A DNA stretch of 64,000 nt from Haematococcus lacustris (lineage: Eukaryota; Chlorophyta; Chlorophyceae; Chlamydomonadales; Haematococcaceae), in assembly GCA_030144725.1 (NCBI GenBank), contig JASKMD010000006.1, positions 10,054,806 to 10,118,805 of the forward strand, read 5' to 3'. Shown here piece after piece: positions 12,472 to 22,299 of this stretch. How positions within the stretch are numbered: the stretch's first letter is position 1; the number at the start of each line of letters is the position of its first letter. A model generated the notes under the pieces. It did not search any database. It was not told the origin of the DNA and was given only the letters and a program-made list of their open reading frames with translations. The translations under genes and the position numbers were made by a program.

Positions 12472-13690
12472 GGGAGGGGAGGGGGCTGGGAGCTGGGCAG
12501 GAGGGAGGGGGCTGGGCTGCGAGATGGACACGGAGCAATGCATGAACCAGGAGGGGAGGACAGGCCCAGGGCTTGGTGGGGAGGGAGACAGAAGTCATGG
12601 GAACACAAGTCCAGTATGGGATGAACTGCACGTAACATGGTGAGTGTTGGCCGCTAAAGAATGATTGCATTAGCATTGCAAGCACAGCCACAGGCACATC
12701 TCTATAATGTCGCTAAAGGCATTTATGCATCAAGTGTATATAAACATGCATTCTTTTTTATAGCATGGCTCGAGGCCTGCACTGAAGTCCTCTTGTCACT
12801 GGTCCCTTGCTCTCAGCATTTCTGTAGCGTTACTAAAGTTAAGCTCACTGCTCACTGCAGAGCCTGGTTAGGGTTAGGGGCGAGGATGTTAGATGTCAAC
12901 CATGACGAGGGTTTGCTGGCAGTGCTGCGAAGCCCCTTGCAAACCTGATGATGTGTGCATGGTGGTGGGCAGCTGTGGCTCGCTGTTTTAAACCAGGGTT
13001 GATTTATTGAGGTGCAGGGCTGAGGTGAGAGCTGAGCATGCGGAGAATTAGTTTAGGAGGGTGTAGGCGGTGGTTATGAAGGAGGAGTATGTAAATGGTG
13101 CATAGAAGAGAAGAATTGACACCGCTAGCGGCAACCACAACACATGGACGGACTGCCATCTTTTTCTCTCCATCGCTTCCCCCCTTTTGAACTCCTGATG
13201 ACCTGCACCTGTCTAGCCTGGAAGAGCACGTGTGCAGCGGCAGCATCACCCACCAGCGCATCTCCCATTTGTCTCGCTCCGCTACGCCGCACTGTAAGCT
13301 GTCTCCGTTGATGACTCCGCTGATGACTCCGCTGGTGACTCCAAAACTCGGCCTTGCTTGCCCTGCCCGCCTAGCTATGATTAGCTATGGTGAGCTATGA
13401 ATTAGGCTGCAGCTGAAGAGGTGGGGTACTGGTAAGCTGCTGCACAGGTCGACCAGGTCTCGTGGCCGCACTACGCTAAACTGTTGTTCATGCATCACCG
13501 TTTCATTGTAACCCACAGAGTCAGCAGAGAGGCCAGACCCTGCATGACAGGCAGCCAGCAGCTGAGCCCATTACACTGATGACTCCGCTGAGGTCTCCGC
13601 TGAGGTCTCCGCTGCAGGTCTCATCTGTCAGCAGCTAACCAGCAGCTAAGGACGCGTCAGCAAATGCAACGGCTGTCAAAGGACACGCGC
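12472..13690. other. Intergenic region after the cyclase; repeat copy 1
   Basis: No gene is supported. From about 12868 to 13210 the sequence (telomere-like GGTTAGGGTTAGGGG, then a block starting near CCCTTGCAAAC) is a diverged copy of 14936-15420. From 13300 to 13625 short imperfect repeats of TGATGACTCCGC and GAGGTCTCCGCT occur. Confidence 0.6.
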
Positions 13691-13710
13691 ACAGTGTGAC
13701 AGCGGACACT

Positions 13711-14250
13711 ATGAAAAGGCTCCGTTTGCCACAGATTGCCATCTTATTTGGAGCAGGCGTGGCGGCCAGCTCTGATTACCGCTCGGGCCCCAAGCTGCAA
13801 CCGCGGGTTAAGGTAAGCACCGTCTCAAAGCAGCAGCCCCGCACTGTAGCAGCTGATTACTACAGCAGCCCCGCAACCATTGCTTGTGCTTGTGTTCGCA
13901 GATCGACGCGCTAATTCGTGACCGCGCAGTAAACAATGGTACACGGCCCCGTAGAACACGGCCCCGCAAACGGCCAGGCACCTCTCTGAAAGGTAAGCCC
14001 CTTGCCCTTGCTGCTCCGCACATAGCCCCGCACTTGTTGTCCAACACACCGTGCGCATTGCTGCCCCGCACATAGCCCCGTACTTGTTGTCCAACACACC
14101 GTGCGCATTGCTGCCCCGCACATAGCCCCGCACTTGTTGTCCGCACACTGCCCCCACAAGTTGCCCTAGTTGCACTTGTTGCCCCGCACACTAAGCATAT
14201 GTCGTGGCCCTCTGTGCTTGCAGGTATCGCCAAAAGCAGAAGCGATTAAT
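13711..14250 (+). pseudogene. Possible small multi-exon gene fragment, unknown
   Basis: Three segments can be spliced in one frame: one ending at GT near 13813 (contains IAILFGAGVAASS), one from about 13902 to 14001 that is basic (RPRRTRPRKRP), and one from about 14224 ending GIAKSRSD and stop. The Gly-rich first segment faintly recalls the region before the RuvC-II Glu of algal TnpB/Fanzor-like proteins, but nothing catalytic is visible. It could be a transposase relic or chance. Confidence 0.25.
14010..14150 (+). repeat. 50-bp tandem repeat, about 3 copies
   Basis: The unit contains CCGCACATAGCCCCG and CCAACACACCGTGCGC and recurs at 50-bp spacing (for example 14041 and 14091), with a partial third copy. 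It lies inside a putative intron of the uncertain fragment at 13711-14250. Confidence 0.8.
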
Positions 14251-14379
14251 AAACTTGCAGCAACAACGGAGCTTCCTCGTGGAGCGTCCATCCCTACCCG
14301 AGCCCTAGAGCCATGGCACACTCTAGGGCTGTTTTGGGCTGGTATCAACCGGGTTAGGACCCGAAGCCAGTAGCACCCC

Positions 14380-14835
14380 ATGCAGCAGGTGTGGTTCAAT
14401 AGACTACAAACCTCCCTCTTCTTGCGAGAGGACGGGGGATCAACACCCGCCAGGGGCCAGAAATATTTGGCGCAATCGATCTCTCTTGAGGGCAGTGCCC
14501 GCCATCGTGCGGGGTGGGAGCTGAAGTTGAGTAGGCTAATTTCCTATGAAGCTCAGGAGGGTAGACACGTTTCCGAGCCGGGGCGTGTCGTGCTGTGAGA
14601 GCGCCCTTTAGGCATACGTCAGCCCGCGGGGGCCCCTCCCATGGTGTGAAAGACCAGAAGCGGCGCGCGGTTCCTTAGTGCACGCCCCCTGAAGCTTCGG
14701 GGGGAGTAGTCTTTCTTTCTTTTCTTTCAACGGGCTGGTAGCCATGTAAGCGTAAAGCTGTTAGTTTTGATGGTGTGCCCAGTGGTCGGGGGGTTTGCCC
14801 CCGGAACGTGCTATCGACTTGGGGTTTGTGTTCAT
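14380..14835. other. Non-coding block with inverted-repeat potential, possible element body
   Basis: No convincing reading frame. Composition differs from the flanks: several self-complementary GC stretches (for example GCCCGCGGGGGCCCC near 14622) and a pyrimidine run TCTTTCTTTCTTTTC near 14710. It runs directly into dispersed-repeat copy B at 14836, so the two may be parts of one retroelement 3' end or structured non-coding RNA. Confidence 0.3.
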
Positions 14836-14940
14836 CAAGGGTGCGACCGAGGATGCTTCAACTTGATTGGAGTAGCTGAGTGAGATTACCCGCAGGCAAA
14901 CATGTTGTTCCTTGTTGAATGAGTTTTGTTTGCCTGGTTA
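14836..14940 (+). repeat. Dispersed ~105-bp repeat, copy B
   Basis: Near-identical partner of 7437-7548, with only scattered substitutions by eye. It is followed immediately by GGTTAGGGTTAGGGTTA, a telomere-like tract, whereas copy A is not. Confidence 0.75.
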
Positions 14941-15420
14941 GGGTTAGGGTTAAGCACCAAGGTCTGTTGTTGACGTCTGTTGTTGACGCCAAGGGTAAGC
15001 ACCAAGGTCTGTTGTTGACGTCTGTTGTTGACGCCAAGTGTTTGAACTCAGATCTGCACGGCTGAGAGATGAGACCCCTTTGTTCACCACCACGACAACG
15101 GAGGGGCCTGGATGTTGGAGTCCCCCATGACGGGCCATTGGTGACTGGGCTCTGAGGTCCCTTGCAAACTTGATGGTGTGTGCATGGTGGTGGGCGGTTG
15201 TGGCTCGCTGTCGCAAACCGGTTTGGGTCGCTGAGGTGCATGGCTGAGGTGCGGAGTGCTGAGTCTACGATGAATCGGTGTAAGAGGGTGCAGGCGGTGG
15301 TGATGAAGGAGGAAGTCATGATGCAAGGAAGAAAAGAGAAGGAATCGACATCGTTGGGGAGTGAGAGAGACATGGACGGCCTGTCATCTATTTCACTCTA
15401 TTTCTTTACCTCTTGATGCC
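14936..15420 (+). repeat. Repeat copy 2 with telomere-like start
   Basis: It begins with TTAGGG-like units, then a duplicated segment built from CTGTTGTTGACG (14946-15045), then a block from about 15155 (CCTTGCAAACTTGATGG onward) that aligns with about 12930-13210. Order and strand match copy 1, which suggests a repeated element family about 2.2 kb apart. Confidence 0.65.
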
Positions 15421-15946
15421 CCTGCTGGCCCCATGCGTTTCCGATCTCATGCCTCTTCTCTCCGATATTCTGTAACGCGGCGTGAAGTCATTCGCATGCA
15501 TGACATGCGGCGCGGGATGGGTAGGCGTGGGAGGGCGGTAGAGCATGAGGAGCCGGCCTTGGAATGGCTGGTCACGCTGCGGTTACCATCGGTTTCCAGA
15601 CATGGGTTACAAATATACGGACTTGATACCTACCACAGTACTGAACAGCCTCCTGTGGAGCCCCTACGCCCCTATCCTCCTGTGGAGCCCCTACACTTCA
15701 CAGGAGTCAGTGACCGGTGTGTGTCCCTAACTTAGGTCCCTAACCCAAGGAGTCGTTAGAGCCCTAACCTACCCTATGCATGACTCTAGCGCACCCCCCT
15801 TTGTCAGGGGCAATTGAATTGTTTGTTTTATTTGGCTCATGACATGACACACATGTCACTATCGCTGCCGCTGGTGCCGCCGCTGCCACTTCCGCAACAG
15901 GCCTCTGTCGCGCACGAGCACCCACTCCTGGCCTGGCCTGCCTGGA

Positions 15947-18900
15947 TTAGGCATTGCTGGGCGGCCCAGCCAGCTGCTGAGCTCGCGAGGGCGGCCCGGC
16001 CCGGCTGTTCAGCGCGGCTGACACGTCTCGGTCGTAGAACCTGATGTTGTTGATGCTTGTTGAGCACATCAAGCCCCGGATGCGGGACCGCGTCGCCATG
16101 CTGCGCACCGGGCGCAGCCACCTGCAAAGCGACATACATGTCAATGCACATTTGTAAGATTGCCAAACCAAGTGTTAAGTCAAGCCATGTTTAGTCCAAA
16201 CGGTGTTGGTGTGTGAGGTGCCATTCTACAGCTATGTAATGACTCCTATTATACAGCTATGCACCTGAGGTCCCTCACCTGAAGGACTCTGCATGGCCTG
16301 CCACCACGTTGGTGCGGGCAGAGCTGACCCGGCTGGTACGGAACTCGTGCACCAGCACCACACGCCCGGGAAACTGCTGGCATGCCTCACGTAGCATCTG
16401 CTTGACGGGCACACCCATGCTGCCAATGCTCCCACTGCCACTGAAGCCAGCTGACCCATAGGCCAGTGCCAGGGGGCGACCTGTGGCAGCCGAGTTGCAG
16501 CATACCCTGGCACCCCTCACAGTCTGCAGCCACGGCACACAAGGAGAGACACATTGTGAGCTCAGGTCCAGCCATGGCAAAGACTAGCATTGTGGGCACA
16601 CACACTAGCACACACACTGGCTGGGTACGGCCTACTCACCTCAGCCCAGAACTTGGCCACCGTGCGCTGCTTGCCTCCCCCTCCTGCCCCCCTTAGCCCC
16701 TCCCCCCACCTTCACCCCTCGTTGGTTACCCTACCTCCTCCAACCCCTCCTTCAATCAGAGCAACTCTCTTGAAAAGAGGGTGTGTCCTTTACACGAGGT
16801 TGATTTCTCGCTCAGGATGCCGATTGAGCATCGAAGCACACCAGTGTGTAGAGGACTCGCTTGGCTACACGGAATGCCTGTCCTCAGCTCTATTGAATGT
16901 GTACATGATGCACTACCTGGGCGTGAACCTGGCATATATTTTGTGGGCAGATATCACCATGCACGCCTCCTCCACCCTCGACCTTCATCATGATGCCGTG
17001 ATGACGCAAACTCAAGTATGTGTGCAATCGCGCTTTGTGTTGCGATGGCCGGAACAGCGAGTTTGAAACCTAAGAAGCTGAAATGCCTCTTTAACGCACC
17101 CACACCACTACTTATGCTGCGATTAGGACAGCTGCATACTTCTTAGCATCGATTAGCTTTCACTCGTCATTTGTGTCGCTCGCGCTGCCACGCGTAAGAC
17201 GGAGTAGTTGTATGCTCTAGCGGTTCAACAAGACACTATGTGCACCCTTCACATTTGACTACAGTAGACTATGTGGCCTGATAGTCAAATTGACCGCGGG
17301 ACTCTTCATACTCAAGCCTTTTCTGCCCGTTTCGCTGTCTACGCCCCGTATTCGTTGTAGCTAGAGCATGTGTGCATATGCGCAGTCTTCGTTCTGTCGC
17401 TAAAGCGGTTTCAGACGTCACCACCGGTTGGGTCCACGGTGCTCTCGGTCCACGGTCCACCAGCTGTCAAATGCACTCCCACTCCCACCTGGCCCGACTC
17501 GCTTGAAAGGTGAAGGTGGTGTTCAGCAACAGGCCACTCAGCTCGGCTGCCCAGTCCGGTGCCAAAGCTGTCACGGTGTCACATTGTCTTGGCGGCGGAT
17601 GCACGCTCCATGTCATGCTGCGTTAAAGTAACTTACTAGCAGGTTGTAGCAGGGAGAGGGGGCTTGCTCTTGGCTGCTGGGTAGTGTAGGGAGAGGGCTG
17701 CTATGTCAAGGGGGGGGTGGAGGGAGGGGGGGAAGTGGGAGGGCTGGGCTGGGTGGTGGTGGTAGGCTAGGAGGTAGTGGTGGAGGTGGTAGTGGTGGTG
17801 GTGGTGTTGCTAGTAAGAGGGCTCCTGCAACAATAGCCAAAGATGGTGATGGGGGTAGCTATGAACGATGTGGATAACTGCCTGGTTCCCTATGCTTTGT
17901 CTACATTGAGAGTGGTAGCAAGGGCAAGTCATTCTTCTTCATATGGCATACTCATCAACAGCAACATAGCAAGCTTGTTGTAGGCTGGACATGCTTGCAC
18001 AGTCAGTGCTTACCTTGAAGTGGAAGGTATATCTAAGCGTTAGGCCCAGCAACGAGTAAGCACTCACAGAAGTAGAACTGGGTGCGCGTCTACATCCAGG
18101 AAACATTGTCGGGTTGATTGAGGCGGGAGGAATCACAAGCGCCGGCTGTACTTGCCTTTAGAGCGTTAGGAGGCAACCACGGTATTGCGAAGCACTCCCA
18201 TAGCTGACTTGCGCTGCGCGATGTGGTGAGAGCGACCGGCTGATTGGTGGGCGCACTTTTTTCGTTTACGGGGTTCCTGGCATTACGGGCGTATAGCAGA
18301 CTAAGCGGTCATCGCATGCCGCACGGTGCTACGCCAATCGCACACGTCTCGGCACCGGGACATGCATGACAAGGTTGTGTAAAAGGTTTTATCAGAGTTG
18401 GGAGGGTCTGACCTTCAAGCTCAGCCTTTGACCCTCCTGCCTCCCTTAGCCCGTGTCGTGTCCAGTCTTTACCTCTTTTTGATAACCTTCTTCTCTTCCT
18501 TTGGTCCCCAAGTTATCGTCTCCTAGTTTGTTTCCCTCTTTTGCTTTACGTTCAGTTCAACTCTTCGGCTTTCTACCTTTGGAGGTTGGCTTGTATCCAT
18601 CCAAGCCCTGCCTCCTCGGTGTAACAACTAGTACAGCCGGAACCTGGTGTTGGACCAGCGCGGCTTGGACATCTCGGCCCACATGGCGGGCCAGGTCACC
18701 AGCGTCATGGCAACGTACTCCCGGTACCGCTGCAGCAAGACAGTGTAGTTGGTGACTTGCGACAGTGCGTCGTGTTGATGTTTGCATCATTATTTTCTTG
18801 TTGCAGACTTACATGCAGGCTATGCAGGTTTTCCAACCTCGTCGGCTTTGCGCAGCATGGTCTCTGCCTCAAAGTAGATGCATTGTGGCTCATCACGGAA

Positions 18901-18995
18901 CGCTGGTGTGGCGGGCTGGTAGCACGTGAACACGAGCCAGGGATGCTACCTTTGGAATGCGAAAGGCTCAAACAGCACCAAGGCGATGGCGCGCT
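15947..18995 (-). pseudogene. TnpB/Fanzor-like RuvC nuclease (degraded)
   Basis: Read on the minus strand. Well-supported 3' exons: one ending at 16640 (KQRTVAKFWAE), then 16523-16279, then 16121-15947 with its stop at 15949-15947; phases agree. They encode HEFRTSRVSS (RuvC-II Glu), RSRIRGLMCSTS (position of the zinc-ribbon half) and DRDVSAALN (RuvC-III Asp), the order found in IS605 OrfB/TnpB and eukaryotic Fanzor proteins. Upstream, 18729-18631 encodes RYREYVAMTLVTW and a Trp/Pro-rich stretch ending RFRLY before a stop. Possible earlier exons lie at about 18830-18995. The roughly 1.95 kb between the RFRLY and KQRTV segments has no coding signal and is either a long intron or an insertion. 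The first RuvC Asp was not found and the zinc cysteines are mostly missing, so it is probably inactive. Family membership rests on motif recognition. Confidence 0.6.
16690..18620. other. Stretch between nuclease gene pieces, nothing recognised
   Basis: Contains a GGT/GGA-rich patch (17700-17815) but no supported exon on either strand. It is either an intron of the nuclease relic or inserted DNA. No terminal inverted repeats were spotted by eye. Confidence 0.4.
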
Positions 18996-19185
18996 GGGCG
19001 CAACAATGACATAGATGGTGGTACTGGTGCTGATTTTCTTCCTGCTGTCTACGGCTCAAGCCACTGCTGGGTTGGTGCCAATGGCATAGCACACGTTCTC
19101 TTTCCGCCCGAGCGAGGATTTGGGCTTTGCTGCACCGCAGGCCTTCGAGGGAGACAGCTATTGATGGTGCACAGGTAGGCGCTCG

Positions 19186-22100
19186 ATGTGCGACAGGGGC
19201 ACGTGTGCGGAAATGACTTGCTTGCTGCTGTGCTCTGGGACTCTCACGATTGCTGCGCAGGCAGCGGTGGGTACGCCGTTTCTGCGGCGAGGCTTGGTGG
19301 GCTCAGCAGCCGCCCAGTTGAACGTGTACCTGTCAGCTCCCAGCCTACTCAGCCTCCTGAGCGGCAAGCTACAGCGGCTGCAGGGCAGGCTGCAAGCAGC
19401 TGGCGTTGCTCTGGTGGTGAGGCCTGCCTGCAGTATCAGGCTGGGCAGGGTGCAGAATAGCACCCCTCTCCCCGTGCTCATTGTTCTAGCTTGACCATAG
19501 CAGCCTGCTCTGCCCCTGCCACAGGTCCACTCCAGCCCAGTGCTCAACAGCACTGCCAGCATGCAAGCCCACAGCGCCAGCCTGCGCAGCCTGTCACCCC
19601 CCGCCTACCTGTCTGGCCCTGCCCCTGGCCACCTGCCCCTGCTGTCGCTGCTCCACGGCCCTCCAGCCTGGGCCCTACTGGACAGCAGCAGCCCGGCCCA
19701 GGCCAGCCCCTGCGGCCAGGCTTTGCAGCCGGGGGGCGACCTTGCGGCCTGCAGCCCAGCAGCTGCTGCTCTGCAGCTCAGCCAGGCAGCGGCAGCGCTG
19801 GCAGCCTCTGAACCCCTGGGGTTGGGCCAGCCACTGCCTAACCCTGAGCAAAGGTGGGGCCAGGCCGTCAGTGTCATGCTGCCTGGCAGCATCAAGGGCA
19901 AGAGGATGGTGGCCAGGCCAGGCGCTAGGGCCACACCTGCCCTGCCCTGCCCTGCCCTGCCCTGCCCTGCCCTGCCCTGCCCTGCCCTGCCCTGCCCTGC
20001 CCTGCCCTGCCCTGCCCTGCCCTGCCCTGCCCTGCCCTGCCCTGCCCTTGCCCACCCTATTGCCTCAGCAGCAGCACCCCAATGGCCCCCTCCCCACAGG
20101 GCATGGCTGCTGCTCCTGTACCGCGCTGACTGGCTGGCTGCCCTGGGCTGGTCAGAGGCGCCGCGCACCTGGCAGCAGCTGCTGCAGCTGGCGGCAGACA
20201 TGGGCGGGCCAGGGGGGAGGGACCTGGACGGAGACGGCTCGCCTGAGTGGGTGCTCCAGGGGGCCTGCAGGGGGTCCACACCAGCCTGGCCCAGCAGCAG
20301 GGGGGAGGGCAGCGCATGGTCCAGGTCAGCCCAGGCCAGCTGAGGGGTGGCTGGGGTGTGAGGTGTGAGGCTGGACTCACGGCAGCTGGTGACCTACTGG
20401 CAGCAGGCAGGCAGGCAGACGCTGAGGGCACAGAGGGGTGGGGGGTCCAGGAGGCAGGGAGGCTGTGCAATGCAGGCCTGATTTGCAGCTCCTCCTCCTC
20501 CCAGCCAGCCAGCCAGCCTGATGGTGAGCCAGCAGTGGTGGCCTGCCTCAGGTGCTGCCCCGCTGGCTGCAGGTTCGGGCTGTGTGCCGACCTGGCGCCG
20601 GGCTGCAAGGCGGGCAGCCTGGCGCTGGCTGTCCTGGCCTCCATCACCCAGACCCAGGGCACACAGCAGGTCAGGCAGCAGCAGGGGGGAGGGTGGGGAG
20701 GGGGAGGGGGGCAGACAGGGCAGGGGGCAGGCTGTTCCAGGCAGGCCAGTGTGGATGGGATCAGCAAACAGGGGTGAGGGTGTGGGGGAGGGGGAGGGGG
20801 AAGGAGGTGAGGGGACGGGGTGGAGGGGAGGGGGTGCGCCCTGCCCCTGTTCCACCCTGCCCCTGTGTGGCTGCAGGGCGCCTGGCTGGAGCCTGACAGC
20901 CTGCTGCCCCTGTGGGACTCCCCTGCTGGCGCCCTGGCCCTGGACCTAACACTGCAGATGATGCGCGCGGCTGACCACGCTCCTGCCGCCCCCTCTGCGC
21001 CCTCCCACTCCACCAACACGAACGCCAGCATCGGCACCAGCGGGGGGAACCAGGCCAGCTGGGCTTGGCTGGGGCAGCCCAGCCCCTCGCCCGCCTCCTG
21101 CCCCCCAGTGAACGCGCTGTTTGCTGCGGGGCGCTGCGTGCTCACCCTGGACTGGGACTGGGCCCTGCAGGACTTGATAGGGGGCACCGCCACCAGCTCC
21201 AGCTCAGCCACACCCCCTCCCTCCGCTGCCCCCCTGCCCCCCCCCCCCCCGCCGCCCCCCTCCCAGCCCTGGAGCATACCGGGCACCTGAGCTGCTGAGC
21301 CACCTGGGCGCCGCCCCCCTGCCTGGCAGCCCCCTGGTGTGGGTGCGCAGGCCCCCCCCCCCCGCCCCCCCCCGCCCCCCACCAGGCCCTCCCTCCCTCC
21401 CAGCCCCCCCCTCACGCAACCTGACAGCCAAGACACCAATCCCAATTCCAATCCCAGCCCCAGCCCCAGCCCCAGCCCCTGGTCTGGCCCTGGCTCCCTA
21501 GAGTCAGTCCGCCCCCCCAACCAGGCCCCCCTTAGCACCCAGCTGCTGCCCCTGACTGCGGTGCTGGGGCAGGGGCTGGGTGGGGGGGAGGGGGAGGAGG
21601 AGGAGGGGGGTCAGGGCCCTGGGGTGGCGCTGCTGGGGGGTGCGCTGCTGGTGAATGCTGAGTGGAGCAGGTGGGCAGGGGCTGGGCAGCGTGGAAGGGG
21701 GAGGGGGAGGAGGGAAGGGGAGCAGGCGGTGAGAGAGAGGGGGAGGGGGCAGGTGGGTAGGTCACAGGCCACTGTCAGACACAGCCTGCCTGGGCGCACA
21801 CTGAGGCGCCTGCTGGCTCTCTTGCACCAGCCCGCCTGCCTGCTGCCGCCTGCCCGCTGCCGCCTGTCTGCCTGCCCGTCAGGTCTGCAACCAGCTACCT
21901 GGCCTGGCGGGCCCAGCTGCTCTCCTGGCCACCCCCCCTTCCCCCTCCCTTCCCTCCACATACCAGCCCCCTCCCACCCCTGCCCTGGCCGCCCTGGCCC
22001 CCCCCTGGCCCCCCCCCACCCGCCATCAACACCCCGGCAGGGCGGCTGGACGCAGCTCGGCTGCGGTGCGTGCCGTGTGACAGCCAGCAGTCAGCAGGGT

Positions 22101-22260
22101 CAGGAGCAGCAGGTCGGGGGGGGGCGGGCCAGCAGGAGCCGGCGCTCGGGGCTGGTTCAGGAAGTGCCATGAGCCTGGTCCCAGACATCAGCCTAGCCCT
22201 CAATGCCAGCCTCAGCCCCTGCCTGCATGCCTGCATGCCTGACTAGCTAGCTAACTAGCC

Positions 22261-22299
<39 letters not shown>

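Noticed and set aside
13300..13625. CTGATGA words suggestive of a hammerhead ribozyme
   Set aside because: The matching GAAA strand and stems could not be found; the words belong to short tandem TGATGACTCCGC repeats.
20057..21538. 493-residue minus-strand open frame
   Set aside because: Antisense to cyclase ectodomain exons and GC-rich introns. Pro/Gly/Arg-rich with no motif; long antisense frames are expected at this GC content.
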